64,000 bases of DNA from Bacillota bacterium (GTDB lineage Bacteria; Bacillota; Clostridia; Lachnospirales; Lachnospiraceae). Each line of letters opens with the position of its first letter. The stretch's first letter is position 1. Positions 54,478 to 62,620 of this stretch are shown here, one piece after another. The stretch is from NCBI GenBank assembly GCA_023442465.1, contig JAEZZQ010000015.1, forward strand, positions 496,001 through 560,000, in the 5' to 3' direction. Position numbers and translations under genes: made by a program. The notes below the pieces were generated by a model that saw only the letters and a list, made by a program, of their open reading frames with translations, was not told where the DNA came from and ran no database searches.

Positions 54478-54903
54478 CTAATACCCTTCCCTTTCTTCTT
54501 CCTTCGTTCGGTGAACAGTTCCTCTCGGATGTGCAGGCGGCGCATAGACAGAGGAAAGTCTAAGCGGGCCTTTGCCTGCGTTGATTATATTATGCCAAAC
54601 ACCCGCCGGTATGAAAACGGTATCGCCTGCAGATAGATGCTGCTGAAAATCCAGCCGATCCATATAACTTCCTATCTTAACGAGTCCCTGCCCTTCTTCC
54701 ACGCTGAGGATGTGGTCCGTAAGGTGATGTATCTCTATGCCAATTTCTCCATATACGGGAATACACATAACTGTCATCTGCAAATTGGAACCGGTCCATA
54801 ATGCCGTGCGGAAATTCTGATTCCGCTTGGTTTCATGCTCGACGTTTGTGGCAAAGGAAAGCGGTCCGTAATCGGTACTGCTCATGCCACGATAATAGTT
54901 CAT
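54478..54903 (-). CDS. Cupin-domain protein
   Basis: A 141-residue single-domain cupin. The metal-binding pattern is visible: GEIGIEIHHLTDHIL in motif 1 and GDTVFIPAGVWHNIINAG in motif 2. It resembles mannose-6-phosphate isomerase-like small cupins found in Clostridia, whose substrates are mostly unknown. It lies 89 bases after the lipoprotein gene on the same strand and could be read through from it. AAGGAG stands near the ATG. Confidence 0.88.
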   Translation of the reverse strand: MNYYRGMSSTDYGPLSFATNVEHETKRNQNFRTALWTGSNLQMTVMCIPVYGEIGIEIHHLTDHILSVEEGQGLVKIGSYMDRLDFQQHLSAGDTVFIPAGVWHNIINAGKGPLRLSSVYAPPAHPRGTVHRTKEEEREGY

Positions 54904-54992
54904 AGGAAACTCCTTTTCCTACTCTTAGAACATCATATGCGGCAAAACATACTCTTGTGATGGCGTATGCATTTTACTTCGCTCTCATCATT

Positions 54993-56741
54993 TTAGAGGA
55001 TATCATCGGTCCATTCGATGTCTACATCGCCGCTATTGCTGTCGCCCCCGTTATCTCCACCGCTCCCGCTGTCGGGCTGGCTGCCTCCACTGTCTGTATT
55101 TCCACCGCCTGAACTTTGACCGCCGCTGTCCGAGCTTCCTCCGGCGCTTTGTCCGCCGCTGCCCGTACTTCCGCCTCCGGCACTTTGACCACCAGCATTA
55201 TTCTGGCTGCTGTCTCCCGAACCGGCTGGTGAGGGTGCCTGTGTCGCCGGCTGCTTCGGCGCTGTCGGCACTGCAGGTACTTCTGTTCCGGACGGTGCAG
55301 GCGCTGATGACGTTTTACCTTTACCTGCCTTTGAGGGCTTGGATGTACCTTCCTGCACATCTTTTTTTATGATTCCCACTCCTCTGTTTTCGTAAGGCTT
55401 AGATTTACTGCCACCCGTTTTCTCGGTTCCGCCGTTTGTTTCTCCGATTTCGTTATCTGTTTCAGCGTCCTCATTGTCCGCAGGAAATTGTTCTTTCCCA
55501 TATGCTTCGAAAGGGTCTGCCTTCCGGTAATCTTCTACTGTGCCCAGCACATGCCATCTGCTGCCGTCGAACCATTCGATATTGGAATCATAGATTCTTA
55601 CCTTAACCGCTCCGCTGTCAATCATTTGTTCCTGAGTTCCCGAATCATTTTTCGTCTGCGGCTCATATAGCACAACTTCAGGATAAGCCTCCATTCCGAG
55701 CACAGAACAATCGAAAACAAAGGAACCTGCTTCCGCTTCCTCCGGTACATTCACGAACAAATATCCACTCTTATCCGCCGTATAAGCATATACGATGAAA
55801 TTGTCCTCACCACTTCCCACATTCTTCTGGCTGCCGTCCAACTGCGCTACCGCCGTTATACCGCCATCTTCAAATGCTCCTTTATACTCCGTCATATCCA
55901 TATCTGCTCTGCTGCTCCACAGCGCGAACAAATCGGAGGCCTCATGACCATAGCTTACCTGTGCAGTATAATCCCCGGTGCAAACTCCGTTTTCGAAGGT
56001 TCCCGTCTCATGATATACATCTCCTCTCCCCGCCATGCAAAGCCATGCTTCAAAATCCCCCTGGTACTTCCCGTCTACGAGCTTTGAGGTTAACATCTGA
56101 AGGCTATCTTCTCTTCGCATCAGCCCCGATACACTGCCATCATCCGCTGCATACCATGCACTTGAATACTTCTCACCCGCTTCGTCATACCCTGCCTCAA
56201 AGCAAAGCGTCATCTTTCCCGCCTCGTCCGTCATATAATACCTCCTGCTGCCCTCACGCAGCTTCGGCATCATAAGGCTTTGCCAGTCATCGCTAAGAAG
56301 CATTCCTGCCGCCTCATCCACATATCCGGGTGTACTCAGGTTCGAAAGCAGACGCTCTGCCTCCACCTTTATCCCATCGCTCTCTTCCTCTATGTTCACT
56401 GTTATATCTTTTAATAATTCTATACATTGTACGTCGTTATATAGGCGGTAGCATTGCTCCAGCAGGTCGCGCTGTCTCTTGCGCATACCTTCTTCCCCAT
56501 ACAAATTGGCCAGCTCTTTATAATCATCGGCCGTGAATTCTCCCGAGGCATATTTTATTTCATATTCCTCTATGGCGCTTTTTTCCCCTCCGAGATCCGG
56601 ATCAGCAGAACTTTCACCCGCCTGCCCGGAAGCCGTTTCCTCTTTTTTTTCTTCCTCTCCTTTATCTGCCTGTGCACATCCTCCTAAAAACAGCAGCAGA
56701 GAAATGGAGAAAATTGCCGCAGCCTTCCTTTTCCTCTTCAT
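54993..56741 (-). CDS. Large lipoprotein with glycine/serine-rich C-terminus
   Basis: From ATG 56741 this is a 582-residue lipoprotein: signal peptide with lipobox LGGC (Cys22), a charged N-terminal linker, a helical region with TPR-like spacing (about 50-130), a beta-rich central part with MORN-like GKYQGDFEAWLCMAGRGDVYHETGTFENG pattern (seen as YQGDFEAW and GTFENGVCTGDY), and a low-complexity C-terminal tail rich in Gly, Ser and Gln. Upstream in-frame ATGs lack a ribosome site. It is 34 bases after the glucosaminidase gene, suggesting a joint envelope function. No enzyme motif is seen. Confidence 0.85.
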   Translation of the reverse strand: MKRKRKAAAIFSISLLLFLGGCAQADKGEEEKKEETASGQAGESSADPDLGGEKSAIEEYEIKYASGEFTADDYKELANLYGEEGMRKRQRDLLEQCYRLYNDVQCIELLKDITVNIEEESDGIKVEAERLLSNLSTPGYVDEAAGMLLSDDWQSLMMPKLREGSRRYYMTDEAGKMTLCFEAGYDEAGEKYSSAWYAADDGSVSGLMRREDSLQMLTSKLVDGKYQGDFEAWLCMAGRGDVYHETGTFENGVCTGDYTAQVSYGHEASDLFALWSSRADMDMTEYKGAFEDGGITAVAQLDGSQKNVGSGEDNFIVYAYTADKSGYLFVNVPEEAEAGSFVFDCSVLGMEAYPEVVLYEPQTKNDSGTQEQMIDSGAVKVRIYDSNIEWFDGSRWHVLGTVEDYRKADPFEAYGKEQFPADNEDAETDNEIGETNGGTEKTGGSKSKPYENRGVGIIKKDVQEGTSKPSKAGKGKTSSAPAPSGTEVPAVPTAPKQPATQAPSPAGSGDSSQNNAGGQSAGGGSTGSGGQSAGGSSDSGGQSSGGGNTDSGGSQPDSGSGGDNGGDSNSGDVDIEWTDDIL

Positions 56742-56775
56742 CGATTTATGTTCTCCTTCTTTCATCCTTTTCCTA

Positions 56776-59106
56776 TCATCCCCCTGCTTTATCTGCATCC
56801 TCGATCAATTTTCTAAGAAATAAATCAGCGCTGGAATTTTTCTCATACTGACCGCCGGAAAGTACTTGATTCGCCAGCGAATAGATGCTCTTCCATACCG
56901 TAGGCCCATATAAAACCACCTCCGAATTATCCTTTGTAAGGATAATGTATCCGCGAAAGGCATATTCCACTTTATACTGATTGGCGGGCAAACCTACCAA
57001 AACTGAGGTAAAGCGATGCCTTCCGGAGACAGTTTCATATATTTTGTCCTCCAATATTCCATCCGCATTTTTGCCATAGGACATACCGCTCAGAACCTTT
57101 TCTCCCCCCTTTACCAAAGGATACTGTACTCTGTTCGCATTGTTCATGACAAGAGTTCCATATTCCTTGAGCACATATCCGGCAGTTCCCCCCGAAACGA
57201 GCTGAGACCGAAGGCTAGACGATATGCCCGTCTTAAAACGTATACCGGATTTTCCCATGATACGGATAGAAAAACCGTGGTATGAAAGAATATCCTCCAG
57301 TTCAGGAACCGCAGTCGCTTCATAGACGGCTCCATTATGCTTAAGTGTCCAGACATACATTCCTATCGGAACATTTGCCCCGTTGTATTTATACATTACT
57401 GCAGTTTTCACATTTCCGCCTGCGGCTGTCACCACATACTTCCCATCGCGCGCAGTCGCCGCATATCCGATTCCATCCAGATATATATTGGCATCTGTAT
57501 ACCCAGCAGGAGGTGTCAGAGACACGCTGTAGGATATTGTCGGTATAGAGCATGCCTCCGGCGGCATATTATTATAGACCGGTATCTTGAATACGAATGT
57601 GTTGTCGAGAGAACCGGCACTGTTATACAGCTTGCGTATATTCTCTCCTTCATTGGCCGGGGCGCATATATTCTGCATATACTGATGCCAGAACAGCCCG
57701 TTGTAGCTTCCGTCCACATCAAATTTCTGTAAATACAAGGTATCCTGACCTTTCAATATATAATTTTGGGAAATCACTTTAGCACCGCCCAAAATAGAAC
57801 TATATCCATCCGTCCAACCCTCTGCTTTCGCCTTGGCAAGCCCGCTTTCTATCACTGCCTTGTCATTGTTTCCCGTAGCTGCAATATTAAAATAATTATA
57901 ATAGCCCTCGTACCCGGGATAGACCCCGGAGATCAGAGAAGAGGTTCCTTTTCCCTGTTCCTGATATACTCTGCAAGCGAGGTGGAACGGACTTACTTTC
58001 AACGATGAGCCTGCCGTCCAAAATATATTGGCGTAAGTAAGTGAGGTCTTGGGAGCATTCCCTGCCATGAATGTCTGATTCAAAAAACTCTGTACGGCCG
58101 TTTGCGTATGATAGGATTCGTTATATGTAAGGAGCTCAAACTGGAAAATACGCGATTCGTTCAGACCGTTCCTCGGATCGAGATAATGCTCTAACGCTCC
58201 CTTCGATGCATAAGACCACGTCTCACTATACTTTCCTTCCTGCATGTAAGCCGGCAAATAAGATTCTACCAGGCTCCTTCCATCCTTTATTTCTTCCGAT
58301 ACGACATAATTCCAGTCTAAATTGGTATTCATTTTTACGAAAGTCCACTTGGGATGCGCTTGCTTCAACGCCGTCAGCGCTGCTTTGTAACTGTCGGGAA
58401 ACTGTTCGATGTCCGCATAAGTCTGAATAGCGCTTCTGGCTGCCGCAAAAGGAAGTACTTTACCCGAACTGTTATTATAAGACTCTTCCCATTCCAGAAA
58501 CAGTTCGTCAGAGCACGCAAGATAAGCCCTCGGAATATATCCTCTATATTCCGCTTCTTGGAAATATAGGGTAACATATACCCACAGCTCTTCATTTTCA
58601 TCCGCAAGAACATCCTTAATCTGCACCTGCTGTCCGCTGGGCACAGTTATCACTGCGCTGCTGTCATACGAAGCTTCCATTCGTATGGAATATTCGTCGC
58701 ACAAATACACCAGCGCTATTACCGTATGATCTCCTAACATATTTTTTAAGGCATTTGATGCTTCTTCCATTCGTGCAGTATCTTCTTTTGTTTTGTATGT
58801 ATCTGCTGTCGAAGTTATCAGTTCTGCTTCTTCTGGCTGCGTCTCTAATCCTATCGCATTCAGATTATCCGCTTCCGCATCATCGCTGTCCCCGGAGGGC
58901 TCCTCTGTTCCAGTACTTATTTCGGCACCGGAAGTCCCTTCTGGTCCACTGCTTCCAGCATTTATAGTATTCACGTCATTTTCGCTGACTGAAATCTTCT
59001 CCGTATTAGAATTTTCTTCTGCCAGCACAGGGAAAGTAACTACCGGAACAGGAAACAAATATACGAATAAAATCGACGCAGCTAACAGCACTGAAAATTT
59101 TCTCAT
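56776..59106 (-). CDS. Secreted SH3-glucosaminidase cell-wall hydrolase
   Basis: The 776-residue protein has a signal peptide (about 1-29), an acidic Ser/Thr-rich stretch, a bacterial SH3-like domain (about 130-205), and a glucosaminidase domain (about 300-460) with YNESYHTQTAVQSFLNQTFM and HLACRVYQEQGKG, where Glu is the likely acid. A further C-terminal beta-rich module follows. It resembles LytG/LytB-type beta-N-acetylglucosaminidases that trim peptidoglycan. It has a strong promoter and leads the operon with the lipoprotein. Confidence 0.9.
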   Translation of the reverse strand: MRKFSVLLAASILFVYLFPVPVVTFPVLAEENSNTEKISVSENDVNTINAGSSGPEGTSGAEISTGTEEPSGDSDDAEADNLNAIGLETQPEEAELITSTADTYKTKEDTARMEEASNALKNMLGDHTVIALVYLCDEYSIRMEASYDSSAVITVPSGQQVQIKDVLADENEELWVYVTLYFQEAEYRGYIPRAYLACSDELFLEWEESYNNSSGKVLPFAAARSAIQTYADIEQFPDSYKAALTALKQAHPKWTFVKMNTNLDWNYVVSEEIKDGRSLVESYLPAYMQEGKYSETWSYASKGALEHYLDPRNGLNESRIFQFELLTYNESYHTQTAVQSFLNQTFMAGNAPKTSLTYANIFWTAGSSLKVSPFHLACRVYQEQGKGTSSLISGVYPGYEGYYNYFNIAATGNNDKAVIESGLAKAKAEGWTDGYSSILGGAKVISQNYILKGQDTLYLQKFDVDGSYNGLFWHQYMQNICAPANEGENIRKLYNSAGSLDNTFVFKIPVYNNMPPEACSIPTISYSVSLTPPAGYTDANIYLDGIGYAATARDGKYVVTAAGGNVKTAVMYKYNGANVPIGMYVWTLKHNGAVYEATAVPELEDILSYHGFSIRIMGKSGIRFKTGISSSLRSQLVSGGTAGYVLKEYGTLVMNNANRVQYPLVKGGEKVLSGMSYGKNADGILEDKIYETVSGRHRFTSVLVGLPANQYKVEYAFRGYIILTKDNSEVVLYGPTVWKSIYSLANQVLSGGQYEKNSSADLFLRKLIEDADKAGG

Positions 59107-59161
59107 ACAATAATCTTGCCTTTCTTATCGTTTGTATTTTCCCCTTTACAAACACCCCTCC

Positions 59162-59190
59162 ATTATACAAAAGGCAACTGTAAATGACAA
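59162..59190 (-). promoter_or_regulatory. Sigma-A promoter of the glucosaminidase operon
   Basis: TTGTCA (59185-59190), 17-base spacer, perfect TATAAT (59162-59167) on the minus strand; leader about 50 bases. The rest of 59191-59308 is AT-rich and shows no gene. Confidence 0.75.
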
Positions 59191-59308
59191 TTCTCGCGGG
59201 CACTCCAAATTATGTAAATTGATTATTGCCATGAATAGCAAAGCTGTGAATAGCAGCAATTGTAACAATTAATTCCCCCAAAGTTCCTCCAGCTTGCCCG
59301 CTGCCAGA

Positions 59309-59487
59309 CTAAAATAAGGCCTCATTCTTCCTCGTTCCCGCTTTTACTCCGAATTTCACTGCACGATCCACGGCCTTTTCCACTTTCTTGCGAAGCTTAA
59401 CATCCTCCAGGATACTTCTTATTCCTTCTGTCTCGGATCCGAGAAGCTCATCTATTACTTTTTTTGCTGATCTCTCTCCTCATACAT
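59309..59487 (-). pseudogene. Frameshifted mini-gene with an A7 run
   Basis: From ATG 59487, with AGGAG four bases upstream, ten codons (MYEERDQQKK) are read before TAA. The run of seven A at 59459-59465 precedes a second open stretch in the neighbouring frame: VIDELLGSETEGIRS, ILEDVKLRKKVEKAVDR and so on to a TAG at 59309. Adding one A joins the two into a coherent charged helical protein of about 59 residues. It may be a broken gene, a sequencing or assembly error, or transcriptional slippage. I do not recognise the family. Confidence 0.55.
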
Positions 59488-59538
59488 CACTCTCCTATCT
59501 TGCCATTTCAAAAGAATATTTTTCTATTACAATACAAA

Positions 59539-59568
59539 GTCTGACGGATGATATGAAATCCGTCAGAC
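59539..59568 (-). terminator. Terminator of the soluble chemoreceptor gene
   Basis: GTCTGACGGAT and ATCCGTCAGAC form a perfect 11-bp stem with an 8-base loop, followed on the minus strand by TTTGTATTGT. It lies 27 bases past the stop of the chemoreceptor fusion and ahead of the mini-gene. Confidence 0.75.
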
Positions 59569-59595
59569 CATTGAATTCTGTCGTACACGTGAAAA

Positions 59596-61521
59596 TTACA
59601 TTCTTTTTTCGTATAAGGCGAGGTTACTCCGGTTCACCTCAAAGGTTCCCGTATCCGTGTAACGCGCAACAGATTTCCCTTGGAATACATCTGCCAGGAA
59701 ATCCAAAGCCATACTTCCCCAGGAAAACGCCCGCTGTGCAATCGCCACGTCGATTCCGCCTCTTTTGATCTGTGTGGCAATATCAGCGGTAAAGTCCACC
59801 GTTACAATCTTAATGCCTGTACCCTGATGTCCGGCAAAGCTTCCGTAAGCCACGCCCCAGAGCACATCCGTTGCGTAAACAACTTCTACATTCGGGTAAT
59901 CCTTCCGCACCCGACTCATTACAGCCTCCACATCTTTTTTGGTTGGATTGCTCGGAATATCTATTTTATGTACGATAACGCCTTCCTTTGTCAGTGCATC
60001 CACAAAGCCCTGCGCTCTGTTTTCTATGGATTGGATCTTGATGTCTGACCAAAGGCCGACTACTGCCTCGCCGCTGCTGCTTAAAAACTGCTTCGCAGCC
60101 TTCGACGCATTTTTACCCAGCTCGTAACCGTTGGTTTCTATCAATGCCTCATAATCTACACCCTCTAAGGCAGAATTAATGAAGATAATCTTCGTTCCGT
60201 TCTGTGTTGCTGATTTCAACAGATTACGAATCTGCGGACTGTCGATAGGGCTTATAACGATAGCGTCGAACTTTCTTTCTACGAAGCTTTGCAGCGCCTT
60301 AAGCATCTCCTCCGCACCTTGGTTTCTGGACTTCGGCGCGAAAATCTCCAGTTCATAATGCAAAGCCTTAGCGGTTTTTCTCGCTTCCCTCGCCGTCGGC
60401 TCCCAGAAATCGCAGTCAATGTCGAATATCATAGCAATCTTCTGCTGTCGTCTTTCTTCCTTCTTTATCTGGATCTTAGATAAATCGGAGGATAATATTG
60501 CAACTCCTTCGTTTAGCTTGCCCGCCATTTTCTCCATGGTCTTTACCGTACTGCTCTGACTCATGGTAAGAGATGCCACTTCTTCCGTAGAAGCCACGGA
60601 CTCCTGATTGACTGCAAGGATGTTTCTGAAGGAATCTAACAGGCTCTCCTTCTGTTCTCCGAGTCCGGTAACTTCTCTATAAAAGAGTTCCTGATCGGAT
60701 ACGAAGCCCTCCACATGCCTGTCGATTCTGCTGAATGCCTCGATTACCTCAGCTACCGCTTTTTCCTGCTGCTCGAAGGTATCTCTTGAGCTGTCCACCG
60801 CGGAGCTCAATTGATTGAGCTGAGTCATGATTTCCGTTATATTCTGACTGATCGTCTCGCTGGCGCGATGACTTTCGTCGGACAGCTTCCTTATCTCATC
60901 TGCAACTACCGCAAAGCCTTTTCCTGCGTCTCCCGCCCTCGCCGCTTCTATGGAAGCATTCAGGGAGAGCAGATTCGTCTGGTCTGCGATTTCATTGAGC
61001 TGCTCTGTAATGCCCGTGATGCTCTTGGTCATTTCCAGCAATTGATAGATTTCTGTAATAATCGTATTATTCACGGTCTGGTTGCTGTTCTGACTGAGCG
61101 TCAGATTCTCCACGGCAACCTTCCCGCTATCGCTGATTTCTCCCATTTCTTTTGCGGAGTCGATCAAGTCCTTCGATTTATCCCCCATCATATTGATCTT
61201 ATCCGCCAATATCTCCGCAATATTTTCGCAGGAATTGATTTCCTCTCTCTGCCGCTTGGAGCCGTCCGATATGTATTGTGCAGCAAAGCCGATGCTGTCC
61301 GAGGATTCCAGCATCCCTTCAATGATTCCTTCAAATTGCTCCGAAATAATCTTGACCGTATCGAAATCCCCGCAGAAGCGGTAAAAGAAATCTTTATATT
61401 GCTTCCATAACTGCTTATGAAATTCCTCACCTTCCTGCATCTTCTCTTCTTCCGTAAAATCCCACCGGTAGAGCTTATCCATTAACTCTTTGCTGCTATA
61501 ACCCCTTTTGCTTCTCTTCAT
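59596..61521 (-). CDS. Soluble chemoreceptor fused to a periplasmic-binding-protein fold
   Basis: From ATG 61521 (GGAGAAGG four bases upstream) the protein has 641 residues and no membrane helix or signal peptide. Residues about 1-60 are unassigned; about 65-350 form the MCP coiled coil with ADQTNLLSLNASIEAARAG and GKGFAVVADEIRKL. From about 375 to 620 there is a type I periplasmic-binding-protein fold (QKIAMIFDIDCDFW, DAIVISPIDS, IIFINSALEGVDY, VVYATDVLWG, KIVTVDFTADIATQI). These binding domains normally act outside the cell and ahead of the MCP, so a cytoplasmic C-terminal placement is unusual. It probably senses an intracellular sugar-like ligand, which is inference. Confidence 0.9.
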   Translation of the reverse strand: MKRSKRGYSSKELMDKLYRWDFTEEEKMQEGEEFHKQLWKQYKDFFYRFCGDFDTVKIISEQFEGIIEGMLESSDSIGFAAQYISDGSKRQREEINSCENIAEILADKINMMGDKSKDLIDSAKEMGEISDSGKVAVENLTLSQNSNQTVNNTIITEIYQLLEMTKSITGITEQLNEIADQTNLLSLNASIEAARAGDAGKGFAVVADEIRKLSDESHRASETISQNITEIMTQLNQLSSAVDSSRDTFEQQEKAVAEVIEAFSRIDRHVEGFVSDQELFYREVTGLGEQKESLLDSFRNILAVNQESVASTEEVASLTMSQSSTVKTMEKMAGKLNEGVAILSSDLSKIQIKKEERRQQKIAMIFDIDCDFWEPTAREARKTAKALHYELEIFAPKSRNQGAEEMLKALQSFVERKFDAIVISPIDSPQIRNLLKSATQNGTKIIFINSALEGVDYEALIETNGYELGKNASKAAKQFLSSSGEAVVGLWSDIKIQSIENRAQGFVDALTKEGVIVHKIDIPSNPTKKDVEAVMSRVRKDYPNVEVVYATDVLWGVAYGSFAGHQGTGIKIVTVDFTADIATQIKRGGIDVAIAQRAFSWGSMALDFLADVFQGKSVARYTDTGTFEVNRSNLALYEKRM

Positions 61522-61611
61522 CTTACCTTCTCCTCTTCTCCTTGTACGTTCTATTTCCGTTCCCAACGATACGCAGGATGTAACATTGAATTCGCAACAT
61601 GCCCTATGCAC

Positions 61612-61641
61612 ATTATACCATGAATACAAATACATTACCAA
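61612..61641 (-). promoter_or_regulatory. Extended -10 promoter of the soluble chemoreceptor gene
   Basis: TTGGTA (61636-61641), 18-base spacer and TATAAT (61612-61617) with a TG extension on the minus strand. Leader about 85 bases. No sigma-D type sequence was seen. Confidence 0.65.
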
Positions 61642-61680
61642 GTCGAAATTTGAGACAATTATATCGATAAGTACATAAAT

Positions 61681-61813
61681 GTTACTGTTCACTCCGTTCA
61701 CAGTAACTCATGATTTCTGCATTTAAATTCGCTTCGCGAAGCAGAAATCATCTCTCGTATCACGTTCTTACGTAGCTTAACAGCAAGTGTTAAGCTACTG
61801 TGTGAACAGTAAC
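61681..61813 (+). repeat. Repeat family B, full 133-base copy
   Basis: Perfect 12-base terminal inverted repeats GTTACTGTTCAC and GTGAACAGTAAC enclose three stem-loops: GTTACTGT/ACAGTAAC (61681-61707), ATGATTTCTGC/GCAGAAATCAT (61710-61751) and GTAGCTTAACA/TGTTAAGCTAC (61772-61798). It lies in the 312-base gap between the peptidase E-like gene and the chemoreceptor promoter. A second full copy is at 48218-48349 and a deleted one at 47560-47625. The form is that of a miniature mobile element; no coding sequence is inside. Confidence 0.9.
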
Positions 61814-61833
61814 GTATAAATTCCACGCTTCTT

Positions 61834-62604
61834 TCATCCAGTTTTCTTCTTATTGCAACAATCTCCGGCTACCCTTAAGCTGTCATTTTCCTCACAAAGC
61901 TTCGAAAGCCTTCCGTCCTCAATAAGATAAGCTTCTCCAAACAGCCTCGTTTCCTCCTTAGAAACGATGATATAGCTGCCATCGACCAATGCATAAAAGC
62001 GTTCTCCCATGCTGTCAGGATATGTAATATCCTCCATCACTCCCTTCCCGTCCAGAACTTCTTCCTTTATCTCCTTATAATGCGGCAATATCATCAACTT
62101 CGTTATCCCAAGTCCCTTTAAAAACCGCTGATATTCCGGATTATCCGCTTCTCCTTGAAGCTCCGGCTGGGCATAGACGACATCGGCGCTGTTCATCGTC
62201 CCGGCGCTTATACCGATGACAACTCCGCCGAAACCTTTCAGCTTTTCTTTCAGCCTGATTTTTCCAAAAAATGCATTCTGCGTCGGCACATGTCCTCCTG
62301 AAAGTATGATTACATCATAGTCCGCGATTTCCTCTCCGGACAAATCATCGTTTCTCCAATCCAAAACATCACATTTTTCCAATGGAAGTCCGCTAAGAGA
62401 AAAGGAAACTCTAAAGGTCTCCCTCATACTGTCATTCATCCTCGTATCTTGTGGGTCACTGCTGATTAACAAACACTTTGTATTCTGTTTCCAATACTGC
62501 TTTAATGTTTCCACAAACCCGTTCATCCGATTCAGTTCGCAGGGCTTTCGCATTCCATCTTCTATATATGACCCGCCCGGACTACTTGTTAAGAATGCTA
62601 TCAT
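61834..62604 (-). CDS. Peptidase E-like (S51, class I glutamine amidotransferase fold) protein
   Basis: The 256-residue product has the S51 fold with a nucleophile elbow GISAGTMN (Ser), the upstream LSGGHVPTQNAFF loop and a later MILPHYKEIKEE segment with the expected His. Peptidase E cleaves Asp-X dipeptides; related proteins act as cyanophycinases, so substrate is open. It follows the GNAT/DJ-1 gene by 16 bases and is probably co-transcribed. No terminator precedes repeat B. Confidence 0.88.
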   Translation of the reverse strand: MIAFLTSSPGGSYIEDGMRKPCELNRMNGFVETLKQYWKQNTKCLLISSDPQDTRMNDSMRETFRVSFSLSGLPLEKCDVLDWRNDDLSGEEIADYDVIILSGGHVPTQNAFFGKIRLKEKLKGFGGVVIGISAGTMNSADVVYAQPELQGEADNPEYQRFLKGLGITKLMILPHYKEIKEEVLDGKGVMEDITYPDSMGERFYALVDGSYIIVSKEETRLFGEAYLIEDGRLSKLCEENDSLRVAGDCCNKKKTG

Positions 62605-62620
62605 TTTAGATTCTCCCTTT

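Noticed and set aside
54993..55260. DNA repeats in the lipoprotein C-terminal coding region
   Set aside because: Explained by low-complexity Gly/Ser/Gln codons; not an independent repeat or CRISPR array.
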